Part shown: piece by piece, positions 25,185 through 33,095 of the stretch | How positions within the stretch are numbered: position 1 is the stretch's first letter | Layout of the letters: each line of letters starts with the position of its first letter | NCBI GenBank assembly: GCA_964427175.1 | Contig: CAYRTP010000002.1 | Span: 1 to 64,000 of the forward strand | Direction of reading: 5' to 3' | DNA length: 64,000 nucleotides | Source: CAMEON01 sp964427175 | Lineage (GTDB): Bacteria; Bacillota; Clostridia; Oscillospirales; CAG-272 | Notes under the pieces: model-generated | Told to the model about the DNA's origin: nothing | Databases searched by the model: none | Seen by the model: the letters and a program-made list of their open reading frames with translations, nothing else | Position numbers and translations under genes: made by a program

Positions 25185-26624
25185 ATGAAAAAGACCTTAT
25201 TTCGCAGCTTTCTTTTGTCCCTGTCGATGCTGTTGTGTCTGGGCACCTGTGCCGCTTGCACCGCGAAACCTGATTCGGATCCCGCAGGCGAACAACCTAC
25301 CGAACGAGAAACGTCGGGGTCTACCGAGGCCGCAACCACCGAGATCGTGACCGCCGAAGCCCCCGAGGAAACAGCCGCGGAGACCGCCGCGGACACCTCC
25401 GTTGCCTCGGACAAGCTGTGGGAACCCGATATGGGGACCTTCAACGAGGGGAAGGTGAACTACGCCAAGGACGAGAACGGCAACGTGACCGCTACCCCCA
25501 CCGAGGGCCATTCCCTGGGCCTGGATGTCACCGACAAGACCGATCTGGTCTCCATCTGCTACTCCATTTGGTTTGACTACATTTTGCGGAAGTCGGACAC
25601 GGGGGTGGACAGCTACCACGATATCTCCAAGATCCTGGCAGGCGAGCAGGAGTGGGGCGGCTCTCCCTCCTTCCACTACTGGGCCAAGCCCGCGCTGGGC
25701 TACTATTGCAGCACCAACCGTGAGGTCATCCGTACCCACATGACCCAGCTCTATACCGCGGGGGTGGATTTCATTATTTTGGACCATACCAACCTGGGGT
25801 ATGGGTATGTGGAGGATCCCGTCAATAAGACCTTGATGCTGGACGGTCCCATGATCGCTCTGTTCGAGACCATCATGGAGATGCGGGCCGAGGGCCTGGG
25901 CACTCCTTACGTGGTGGTTTGGGTCGGCGGCGGCGGAGACGAGCGGCTCTATAACTACCTGTACGACAACTTCTACGGTCAGGAAAAGTGGGCGGATTGC
26001 TTCGTCTACTGGGACGGTAAGCCCTTTCTGCTGACCACCTTCCTCCATGACGAGACTAACCCCGCCCCTTCGCAGTTTACCACACGCTGTATGGGCGGTC
26101 TCTTGGATAAGGATCGCATGAAGAACGGGCAGTGGAACTTCCTGTCGCTCAACAATGCCCGGTATTGCACCGAAAACGCCGCAGGCGAGGCGGAGCAGAT
26201 CCCCGTGTGCGTGGCCTCCCAGGAGACCTACATGTCGGCGGACACCGCCCACGGACGCATCGGCGGTCTGTTCTGGTACGCCCAGTGGACCTCCGCCTTC
26301 AAGCACCGTCCCAAGTTCGTCACCCTCACCTGGTGGAACGAGTGGACGGCCCAGCGTCTCTACATTCAAGGCGGTGCCTACGATGGGCAATACCATTTCA
26401 CCGACGCCTACAGCCCCGAATACAGCCGCGACATCGAGCCCATGGAGGGCGGTCACGGCGATCAGTATTATCGCTGGATGATCGAGTATATCTCGGCCTA
26501 CAAGAACCACCTGGAATGCCCCATGCTGGTGGAGGAGGCGTATCTCAGCGCGGAGAACAGTCGGGCCGTGGAGCTGTTTCTGAAAAAATACAGCCGAGGC
26601 TTGAGTGAGCGCACGCCTTGGTGA
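25185..26624 (+). CDS. Secreted lipoprotein with GH71/GH99-like hydrolase domain
   Basis: Start at ATG 25185 (GAAGGAGAG before it); 479 residues. Signal peptide ends at 'LGTCAAC', so lipidation at one of two Cys residues is likely, followed by a Glu/Thr-rich linker to about 80. The domain contains 'ISICYSIWFDYIL'-like strand 1, 'GVDFIILDHTNLGY', 'PYVVVWVGGG', 'RPKFVTLTWWNEWTAQR' and 'DAYSPEYSRDIEPMEGGHGD'. The 'WNEW' plus 'IEP' pattern recalls GH99/GH71-like TIM-barrel enzymes acting on alpha-mannans or alpha-glucans, which would suit the nearby GH92 enzyme. Assignment moderate; catalytic residues not certain. Confidence 0.65.
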   Translation: MKKTLFRSFLLSLSMLLCLGTCAACTAKPDSDPAGEQPTERETSGSTEAATTEIVTAEAPEETAAETAADTSVASDKLWEPDMGTFNEGKVNYAKDENGNVTATPTEGHSLGLDVTDKTDLVSICYSIWFDYILRKSDTGVDSYHDISKILAGEQEWGGSPSFHYWAKPALGYYCSTNREVIRTHMTQLYTAGVDFIILDHTNLGYGYVEDPVNKTLMLDGPMIALFETIMEMRAEGLGTPYVVVWVGGGGDERLYNYLYDNFYGQEKWADCFVYWDGKPFLLTTFLHDETNPAPSQFTTRCMGGLLDKDRMKNGQWNFLSLNNARYCTENAAGEAEQIPVCVASQETYMSADTAHGRIGGLFWYAQWTSAFKHRPKFVTLTWWNEWTAQRLYIQGGAYDGQYHFTDAYSPEYSRDIEPMEGGHGDQYYRWMIEYISAYKNHLECPMLVEEAYLSAENSRAVELFLKKYSRGLSERTPW

Positions 26625-26632
26625 AAAATGGA

Positions 26633-26667
26633 CCCGCAGGGCTTTGAGTCCTGCGGGGCTTTTCTTT
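26633..26667 (+). terminator. Rho-independent terminator
   Basis: CCCGCAGG pairs with CCTGCGGG, then GCTTTTCTTT; closes the GH71/99-like lipoprotein gene. Confidence 0.85.
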
Positions 26668-26696
26668 CAATGAGAGCTCTTTTTTTAAAAATCCCC

Positions 26697-26725
26697 TTGC
26701 AAATTCAGACGGGATTTGCTATAAT
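26697..26725 (+). promoter_or_regulatory. Sigma-A promoter of nagA
   Basis: TTGCAA, 17 bases, TATAAT; 39 bases before the nagA start codon. Confidence 0.8.
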
Positions 26726-26764
26726 AGAGTCGAAACCAATTCCCATCCGAAAGGAGAATTTCAT

Positions 26765-27931
26765 ATGAATAACTGTCTCATCCACAACGCCCGTGTCTAC
26801 AATACCGTGACCCGTAGCTTTTACCACGGCTCTGTGCTGGTCATGAAGGGCAAGATCGCTATTCTGCACCGCGGTGACGTGACCGCTGCCCCCGAAGGGG
26901 TGGAGCTCTATGATGCCGAGGGACGTATGGTCATCCCCGGTATGGTGGATATCCATACCCACGGCCGCGCAGGCGGGGATTTCAATACCGCTGACGGAGC
27001 CGCCATGTCCAACATGGCCAAGTCCTACCTGGACAGCGGCGTGACCACCGTTCTGCCCACCCTGGCATCGGCTCCCCTGGAGTCCTTGGAGCGCTCCATC
27101 GACCTCATCAACGCTCTCCGTACCGAGGCCCTGGCCTCCGAGGGTCAGCAGGCCTACGTGGCAGGAACCCACCTGGAGGGCCGTTACCTCAACCCCAAGC
27201 GTCGGGGAGCCCACGCCGCCGATCTGCTGGTGGCCTTGGATCCCGCCGAGCTGGAAGCTCTGCTGACCCGTATTCAGGGCGCACGCCACATCTCGGCGGC
27301 CCTGGAGCAGGAGGGCGGGGAGGAGTTCCTCCGCCGTGCTCTGTCCCTGGGAGCCACCGTCAGCCTGGGCCACACCGATGCCGACTATGAGACGGCCACC
27401 CGCCTGATCAGGGCCGGAGTCAGCGGTATGACCCACCTGTTCAACGCCATGCCTCCCCTCCACCATCGGGACGGCGGTGCCGTGGCCGCAGGTCTCCTGT
27501 CGGATACCGCTTACTGCGAGCTGATCTGCGACGGCTTCCATATCGCTCCCCACATGGTCAAGATGGCGTATCGCCTGGCGGGCCGCCGCCTGACCCTCAT
27601 CACCGACTCCATGGAGGCCACGGGCTGTCCCGACGGCGAGTACTCCATCGCGGGCAACCCCGTTACGGTCAAGGACGGTAAGGCCCGCACCCACGACGGT
27701 GCCATCGCGGGCAGTACCCTCTCTATGTGGGAGGCGGCGCAGAATCTCTGCTCCTTCGCGGGGGCGGACTTTGCCGATGCCGTCTACGCCGCCACCATGG
27801 CTCCCGCCTACGAGGCAGGCCTGGAGTCCGAGGTGGGCTCCATTGAGGTCAATAAGCGGGCAGACCTGCTGATCCTGGATGACGAGCATACCATCGGCCG
27901 CATCCTGTGCGGCGGCTACTGGCACAACTGA
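26765..27931 (+). CDS. nagA: N-acetylglucosamine-6-phosphate deacetylase NagA
   Basis: 388 residues, normal length. Metal-dependent amidohydrolase that converts GlcNAc-6-phosphate to glucosamine-6-phosphate and acetate in amino-sugar catabolism and wall recycling. Visible site residues: His64 and His66 in 'DIHTHG', Glu138 in 'THLEG', His203 in 'LGHTDADY', His224 in 'THLFNAM', His259 in 'CDGFH', and Asp281 in 'LITDSME'. Strong AAAGGAG site and its own promoter. nagB is not next door; instead a membrane protein gene starts in a TGATG overlap with its stop codon, which suggests translational coupling. Confidence 0.93.
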   Translation: MNNCLIHNARVYNTVTRSFYHGSVLVMKGKIAILHRGDVTAAPEGVELYDAEGRMVIPGMVDIHTHGRAGGDFNTADGAAMSNMAKSYLDSGVTTVLPTLASAPLESLERSIDLINALRTEALASEGQQAYVAGTHLEGRYLNPKRRGAHAADLLVALDPAELEALLTRIQGARHISAALEQEGGEEFLRRALSLGATVSLGHTDADYETATRLIRAGVSGMTHLFNAMPPLHHRDGGAVAAGLLSDTAYCELICDGFHIAPHMVKMAYRLAGRRLTLITDSMEATGCPDGEYSIAGNPVTVKDGKARTHDGAIAGSTLSMWEAAQNLCSFAGADFADAVYAATMAPAYEAGLESEVGSIEVNKRADLLILDDEHTIGRILCGGYWHN

Positions 27932-28815
27932 TGGAGACTATGACGGATATGCGTGACGTGAATCCTACGCCTCAAAGCTCCGAGCCCGCCCGAGGCCTCG
28001 GCATGACGGAGCTCCGTCATCGGGCCCGCCGTATCCTGGACGGAACGGGGAAGCGGAGCAATCGCCTGACCCTGGTCCTGGCTGTCACCATCCTGCTGAC
28101 CGTGGCGGTGGGGAGCTACATGGCGGCCTCGGGGGCCTATATGCTCAGTCTCCTGCTGGGGGCAAGTGTCTTTGTGTCGGACCTGATCGCCTACGGCTTG
28201 ATGGGGGTGCTGGGCTTGTTCGTGGTCCTGCCCCTGGGAGCCTCGGTGTTCCGCCTGGCTTGTCTGGCCGTCCTGGAGAGCCGAGCCTATACCTCCCCCA
28301 TGGAATTCGAGGTAACCGATGACATTCCCGATCTGATCGAACTGCTCCACCCCTTTACCTCACGGAGCGCCTACGGCCGATGCATGGCTGTGGGGCTGGG
28401 AGCCTGTGGCTGGGCCATGCTGTGGGGCGGAATCCCCGTCGGGGCCTACCGCTTGCTGGCCAATCAGTACGATCGCATGGCCAATCAAGGGTTCTCCGCC
28501 GAGCTCTGTAATCTGCTGACCATCCTTACCCTGGTGGCCTGCCTGTGCTTTGGCTTGCTTATGCTGTTCCTCTCGGGTTATCGGGCCGGCTTTGGTTTCT
28601 TCGTGTTCGTCCACCCCAGCTTGTCCGTGCGGGAGGTCAACCGTTACTTCAAGGGCTTCCGACGGAACAGGGTTTGTCCCTTTTCCCTGCGCCTGGGCTT
28701 TGTGGGATGGATCCTGCTGTCCCTTTTGGCGGTGCTGGTCCCCTTTGTCCTGCATACGGTGCCCTGGGCACTCTGCAGTGCCGCCTTGTACGGCGCGACG
28801 TTAAGGAGGTCGTGA
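27931..28815 (+). CDS. Polytopic membrane protein, DUF975-like, coupled to nagA
   Basis: The ATG shares bases with the nagA stop codon (TGATG), the usual sign of coupled translation; 294 residues. About six hydrophobic segments. The N-terminal 'MTELRHRARRILDGTGKRSN' right before the first helix resembles the start of DUF975-type membrane proteins. No function is known for those. It is an odd partner for an amino-sugar enzyme, so the link may be purely transcriptional. Confidence 0.6.
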   Translation: METMTDMRDVNPTPQSSEPARGLGMTELRHRARRILDGTGKRSNRLTLVLAVTILLTVAVGSYMAASGAYMLSLLLGASVFVSDLIAYGLMGVLGLFVVLPLGASVFRLACLAVLESRAYTSPMEFEVTDDIPDLIELLHPFTSRSAYGRCMAVGLGACGWAMLWGGIPVGAYRLLANQYDRMANQGFSAELCNLLTILTLVACLCFGLLMLFLSGYRAGFGFFVFVHPSLSVREVNRYFKGFRRNRVCPFSLRLGFVGWILLSLLAVLVPFVLHTVPWALCSAALYGATLRRS

Positions 28816-28819
28816 AATC

Positions 28820-29869
28820 GTGAAAACAAGAAAAATTATGGTTCTCGTTTGTTTGCTTTCGCTTATCTCGGCAGTTTTTATGGCTTGTGACTCGGATGCT
28901 GAGGCGTATGTGCAAATGGAAGAAACCACCGATACGGAGACTCAGTCGGATGAGTCCTCACTTGAAGAAACAACCGCCGCACAAAATGATGAGGAGCTCA
29001 CGGTGGAGGAAACAACCGAGGCCGAGACAGAGGAGTCCGAGGAATGGATTACAATAGCCGTAGAGTCTTTTTACAGACCGTCGATTCAAGTATGGAAAAG
29101 TGGATTCGATATTCATTTGAACCAACGTGCCGATAAAACCTTTGAGCCGGAGCGGCCGTCCGTATCCATGGATATCAGCGATGAGAAGACCGTAACGGGC
29201 GTTTACGATCATCGGGTGGAATCCCCGCATTATCGGGATAGCTATTTGATTTATCGTGTCTCGGGTGAAAACGGTGATTCGGCGCGGTTTGATCTTGCGG
29301 AGGATACGGGCAGATTGGTCCGGTATATGGACTTTGAATTCGACCGGAAGGTTGAAGATGGCACTATCAATGGACCCATACTTCCCAAAGAGGAATGCAT
29401 AGCCATTGCACAAAAATATATGTATGATTTTTTGGGCGCTTCGGGGAACTACGTTTTGGTAAACGAACAGTACACGAAGGATCCGGACAGTACGTATGGA
29501 ACGTATACGTTTCATTTTCGTCGATATATGGATCAATTGCCAACAGATGAACATATGCTGCTTTCGATGGGCGAAATGGGCGTGATCAAGGGCTTTTCCT
29601 CCAAAATGCTCGGCGGTATGGACGACATCGATCTTCTTGATTATGACGAGGAAGAATTGATGAAAGCCATTGGGTATAAATTGGCAAGGATTTATGCCAT
29701 GCGCCTGGCGCACACGGTTGGCCAGTATCTCATTGATGACGTTTGTCTGACCCGTCTTCAAGATGGAGAGCTCTATTTACAGTATCGGCTCACGGTACGG
29801 TTCGTAAGCCAAGAGACCGTCTCCCCGGAGGAGGAGGTCAGCCTGCTCGTCTGCATCGGTTCATACTGA
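28820..29869 (+). CDS. Lipoprotein with acidic Thr/Glu-rich linker, unknown function
   Basis: GTG start nine bases after AAGGAGGT; that ribosome site lies inside the end of the preceding gene, so the two are likely co-translated. 349 residues. Signal sequence with lipobox 'VFMAC' puts the lipidated Cys at 23. Residues 25-75 are an acidic, Thr-rich linker. The rest is one or two unrecognised domains. 'ILPKEECIAIAQKYMYDFLG' followed by beta strands resembles a PepSY-like or YcdB-like half-domain, but this is weak. Codon use is less biased than in nagA. Confidence 0.7.
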   Translation: MKTRKIMVLVCLLSLISAVFMACDSDAEAYVQMEETTDTETQSDESSLEETTAAQNDEELTVEETTEAETEESEEWITIAVESFYRPSIQVWKSGFDIHLNQRADKTFEPERPSVSMDISDEKTVTGVYDHRVESPHYRDSYLIYRVSGENGDSARFDLAEDTGRLVRYMDFEFDRKVEDGTINGPILPKEECIAIAQKYMYDFLGASGNYVLVNEQYTKDPDSTYGTYTFHFRRYMDQLPTDEHMLLSMGEMGVIKGFSSKMLGGMDDIDLLDYDEEELMKAIGYKLARIYAMRLAHTVGQYLIDDVCLTRLQDGELYLQYRLTVRFVSQETVSPEEEVSLLVCIGSY

Positions 29870-29948
29870 TATGAATAAATCCTCGCGGGGGCATAATGCG
29901 TATGCCTTGAGGGGGTATACCGGCAGCGGAATACAATGCTCCTAACAG

Positions 29949-29993
29949 AAAACAGACCCATCCAACGGCCAAAGCCGAGGATGGGTCTGTTTT
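29949..29993. terminator. Terminator hairpin, usable on both strands
   Basis: AAAACAGACCCATCC pairs with GGATGGGTCTGTTTT around a 15-base loop; A- and T-runs flank the stem on both sides. Confidence 0.85.
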
Positions 29994-30114
29994 GCTGTGG
30001 GGCACCACTTCGCGCGTTCTCCCGTTCCCAAAATCTATCGCGGGGATGGGGCCCCGCTGACGTAGGATATCCTTCCGTCAAACAGCAAGTAAACACATAT
30101 ACGAAATATGTTTT

Positions 30115-30188
30115 AAAAGTTCTTGGGGTCAAGCCCTTCTTTCAAGAAGGGCTTGCGGGTGCAGGGCAGAGCCCTGCCGCTCCCCTTT
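30115..30188. repeat. Two-hairpin intergenic repeat, copy A
   Basis: Order: AAAGTTCTTGGGG, first stem (30131-30141 with 30144-30154), CGGGT, second stem around CAGGGCAGAGCCCTG, then GCTCCCC. It abuts the stop codon of the rodA-like gene on the minus strand. Copies B and C lie near 45.7 and 54.1 kb. Confidence 0.75.
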
Positions 30189-30190
30189 CC

Positions 30191-31321
30191 TTATTCCCAA
30201 ATTCTTCTGACGGGCTTGTGAGCCTTTACCGAATGAACCATACCGATGAGGATGTAGGTGGCCAGCAGAGAGGAGCCGCCGCAGGAGAGGAAGGGAAGGG
30301 TAATACCCACCACGGGCAGGATGGCCAGGCACATTCCCACGTTTTCGAGGATCTGGGCGATGAGTACCGCCGCAACGCCCGCCGCGATGAACATACCGTA
30401 GTCGTGGCTTGCCTGCCGACCGATCCACAGCACCCGTACCACCAGCACCGCCAGGGCCAGGATGACCAGGGTTCCGCCGATGAAGCCGAACTTTTCGCAG
30501 ATGGTGGCCAGGATGAAGTCGGTGTGGGAGGCGGTGAGCTGTTCGTAGTCGCCGCCATTCTGCCAGCCGACTCCGAACAGACCGCCGTTTTCCATGCATT
30601 GCTTGGAGAGCAGAGGCTGCCAGCCCTTGTCCATGGGGTCCAGCTCGGGATTGAAGCCCACCACGATGCGGTCCTGCTGGTAGGAGGCCAAAAAGTCCCA
30701 CAGGAAGGGGAAGGCCACCGCCACCACACCGCCCAGGGCGGCGAAGTACCCCCAATGGAGTCCCGCGGCAAAGAGCATGATGAGCACCATCACCATGTAC
30801 ACCAGGGCCACGCCCAAATCTCCCGAAACCAGGATGAGTCCCACGATCAGCAGGGCGTGAAGTCCCAGCCCCACGATGGAGCGGAACTGGTTGATGGTGG
30901 CCCGTACCGAGGACAAATGCTTGGCAAAGGTGCAGGTGAAGGTGATCTTGACGAACTCCGAGGGCTGGATGGCGATGCCGATGCCGGGAATGGTCAGCCA
31001 GCTCTTGTTGGCGGTCTCTACGCCCGCGCCGGTGTCACCCGCCACCAGGGTCAGTCCCAAAATGCCCACCGAGAAAAGGAGCATGACCGCCCACAGACGG
31101 TCCAAAATCACGTGATAGTCCAGATTGGCCACGACGAAGGTGAGGATCACCCCCATGACCGTCATGGCGAACTGCATCCTCAGCTTGCTCATACCGAAGT
31201 TGTCCACCGCGCCGTACACCGTCAAAAGGCTGACCAGCGACAGAAACGTGGTGCAGATCAAGAGAATGGGGTCCACGCGGCGCACCGCGTCGGACAGAAA
31301 TAATTTCATTTTCTCACCCAT
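30191..31321 (-). CDS. rodA: RodA/FtsW-type SEDS peptidoglycan glycosyltransferase
   Basis: 376 residues with about ten membrane helices. SEDS proteins polymerise lipid II into glycan strands together with a class B penicillin-binding protein. 'IPGIGIAIQPSEFVKITF' is the signature after the first half, and the large external loop 'NPELDPMDKGWQPLLSKQ' carries the Asp expected of the active site. 'LPVVGITLPFLSCGGSSLL' is the C-terminal SEDS signature. I favour RodA over FtsW because mreB and a PBP2 gene are in the same window, but SpoVE/FtsW cannot be excluded. Ribosome site AAAGGAGC. Confidence 0.85.
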   Translation of the reverse strand: MGEKMKLFLSDAVRRVDPILLICTTFLSLVSLLTVYGAVDNFGMSKLRMQFAMTVMGVILTFVVANLDYHVILDRLWAVMLLFSVGILGLTLVAGDTGAGVETANKSWLTIPGIGIAIQPSEFVKITFTCTFAKHLSSVRATINQFRSIVGLGLHALLIVGLILVSGDLGVALVYMVMVLIMLFAAGLHWGYFAALGGVVAVAFPFLWDFLASYQQDRIVVGFNPELDPMDKGWQPLLSKQCMENGGLFGVGWQNGGDYEQLTASHTDFILATICEKFGFIGGTLVILALAVLVVRVLWIGRQASHDYGMFIAAGVAAVLIAQILENVGMCLAILPVVGITLPFLSCGGSSLLATYILIGMVHSVKAHKPVRRIWE

Positions 31322-31350
31322 AACGGTGCTCCTTTCGTGGGGGATGCATA

Positions 31351-31470
31351 AGTGAAGAGTGAAAAGTGAAGGAGCAAACCCCTGCGGGGTTTGTCCGTTT
31401 TATTTATATATCAGAAACCCGAAGGGTTTCTTTCCTCACTTTTTCACTTTTCACTCTTCCTTCTTCACTG
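31351..31470. repeat. Inverted-repeat element (GTGAAGAGTGAAAAGTGAAG ends)
   Basis: The left end carries AAGTGAAGAGTGAAAAGTG, and the right end its near-complement (CACTTTTCACTCTTCCTTC). Between them are two small hairpins (ACCCCTGCGGGGT; GAAACCCGAAGGGTTTC). No frame. It separates the rodA and proS transcription units. Confidence 0.65.
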
Positions 31471-31513
31471 TTAAGATTCAAAAGGAGGGCAGAGCCCTCC
31501 TTTTGAATCTTAA
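31471..31513 (-). terminator. Perfect 19-bp hairpin overlapping the proS stop codon
   Basis: TTAAGATTCAAAAGGAGGG and its exact complement flank a five-base loop. The stop codon of proS lies within the stem. Without a long T-run it may act as a 3' stabiliser as much as a terminator. Confidence 0.75.
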
Positions 31514-32952
31514 TACTGACGGCCCCAGACAACCAGGTGCTTGGCGGGCTTGCCGCAGCAGGCGCAGACATCGGAGGGAGCCTCGTGCTCGCCGAAGGGG
31601 ATGCAACGGGACTTGACACCGCCGGTCTCATCCTTGAGCTGATCCTCGCAAGCGGAATCACCGCACCACATAGCCTTGATGTAGCCGGGCTTGTTGGCGG
31701 CAATGTCCAGGAACTCCTCGTGGTTGTGGGCGACGTGGGTCTTCTCGGCCAGGTTGCGCTCGCAACGGGCTACCAGCTCGTTGTGGACCTGATCCAGCAT
31801 AGCGGCGACCTCGGCCTCGATATTATCCAGGGAGACGAACTTCTTCTCGCGGGTCACGCGGCTGACCAGGACGCAGGAGTTGTTGGCGATATCGCGGGGA
31901 CCGATCTCCAGACGGACGGGCACACCCTTCATCTCGTACTGGCTGAACTTCCAACCGGCGGAGTTGTCGGAGTCGTCCAGCTTGACGCGCAGACCGGCGG
32001 CGATCAGGCGGTTCTTGAGGGTGTTGGCGTTCTCCAAAACCCCCTCCTTGTGCTGGGCGGCGGGGATGATGACCACCTGGATGGGGGCGATACGGGGAGG
32101 CAGGATCAGACCGCTGTCGTCACCGTGGGCCATGATGATGGCACCGATCATACGGGTGGATACGCCCCAAGAGGTCTGATGGGGATGACGGACCTTGTTC
32201 TCGCGGTCGGTGAAGGTGATGTCAAATGCCTCGGCAAAGCCGGTGCCGAAGTAGTGGGAGGTACCGCCCTGGAGGGCAACGCCGTTGTGCATCATGGGCT
32301 CGATGGTGTAGGTCTCCACGGCACCCGCGAACTTCTCCTTCTCGGTCTTCTGACCCGTGATGGCGGGGATAGCCAGGGAGTCGCGGTAGAAGTCCTCGTA
32401 GACCTTCAGCATCTGGATGGTCTCGGCGCGGGCCTCGTCCTCGGTCTCGTGCATGGTGTGACCCTCCTGCCAGAGGAACTCGGAGGTACGCAGGAAGGGA
32501 CGGGTGGTCTTCTCCCAACGGACCACGTTGCACCACTGGTTGTACAGCTTGGGCAGGTCGCGGTAGGAGTGGATGATGTCCTTATAGTGCTCGCAGAACA
32601 GGGTCTCGGAGGTGGGACGGACGATGAGACGCTCGGCCAGGGTATTCTGACCGCCGATGGTGACCACGGCGCACTCGGGCGCGAAGCCCTCAACGTGGTC
32701 CTTCTCCTTCTGGAGCAGGCTCTCGGGAATGAACATGGGCATACAAACGTTCTCGTGGCCCAGCGCCTTGAAGCGGGCATCCAGGTCCTTCTGAATGTTT
32801 TCCCAAATGGCGTAGCCGTAGGGACGGATGACCATGCATCCCTTCACGCCGGAGTAATCGGCCAGCTCGGCCTTCTTGACCACGTCGGTGTACCATTGGG
32901 TAAAGTCCACGTCCATGGAAGTGATTTGTTCGACAAGTTTATCCTTTGCCAT
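31510..32952 (-). CDS. proS: Prolyl-tRNA synthetase, archaeal/eukaryal-type (ProS type 3)
   Basis: 480 residues. Class II synthetase that charges tRNA-Pro. Motif 2 is in 'VVRWEKTTRPFLRTSEFLWQ'. The length, the lack of the bacterial editing insertion and the C-terminal zinc domain ('WCGDSACEDQ', 'CACCGKPAKHL') ending in Tyr480 identify the shorter archaeal/eukaryal-like form found in many Clostridia. No T-box leader is visible: only 45 bases separate the promoter -10 box from the start codon. C-ending codons dominate, as expected of a highly expressed gene. Confidence 0.95.
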   Translation of the reverse strand: MAKDKLVEQITSMDVDFTQWYTDVVKKAELADYSGVKGCMVIRPYGYAIWENIQKDLDARFKALGHENVCMPMFIPESLLQKEKDHVEGFAPECAVVTIGGQNTLAERLIVRPTSETLFCEHYKDIIHSYRDLPKLYNQWCNVVRWEKTTRPFLRTSEFLWQEGHTMHETEDEARAETIQMLKVYEDFYRDSLAIPAITGQKTEKEKFAGAVETYTIEPMMHNGVALQGGTSHYFGTGFAEAFDITFTDRENKVRHPHQTSWGVSTRMIGAIIMAHGDDSGLILPPRIAPIQVVIIPAAQHKEGVLENANTLKNRLIAAGLRVKLDDSDNSAGWKFSQYEMKGVPVRLEIGPRDIANNSCVLVSRVTREKKFVSLDNIEAEVAAMLDQVHNELVARCERNLAEKTHVAHNHEEFLDIAANKPGYIKAMWCGDSACEDQLKDETGGVKSRCIPFGEHEAPSDVCACCGKPAKHLVVWGRQY

Positions 32953-32997
32953 ATTGTAAAACCTTCTTTCTCGGTGTGATAATCATATAGATATTTT

Positions 32998-33026
32998 ATT
33001 ATAACTCATGGCGGGGATTTTGTCAA
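32998..33026 (-). promoter_or_regulatory. Sigma-A promoter of proS
   Basis: Read on the minus strand: TTGACA, 17 bases, TATAAT, a perfect consensus. Confidence 0.85.
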
Positions 33027-33039
33027 GGGGGGCAGGGGA

Positions 33040-33080
33040 TTTTTTGGAAAAAACACGGCACCCCAAAAAGGATGCCGTGT
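33040..33080 (-). terminator. Rho-independent terminator of the GH3 gene
   Basis: On the minus strand GACACGGCATC pairs with GGTGCCGTGT, followed by TTTTTTCC. Confidence 0.85.
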
Positions 33081-33095
33081 CAAATATCAAAGGAA

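Larger units (their letters stand above)
29870..30190. other. Non-coding interval between convergent genes
   Basis: Holds a terminator (29949-29993) and a hairpin repeat copy (30115-30188). Nothing else was recognised in it; between the two lies AT-rich sequence without a credible frame. Confidence 0.75.

Noticed and set aside
32953..32997. T-box riboswitch in front of proS
   Set aside because: Only about 45 bases lie between the -10 box and the start codon, far too short for a T-box, and no T-box sequence is seen.
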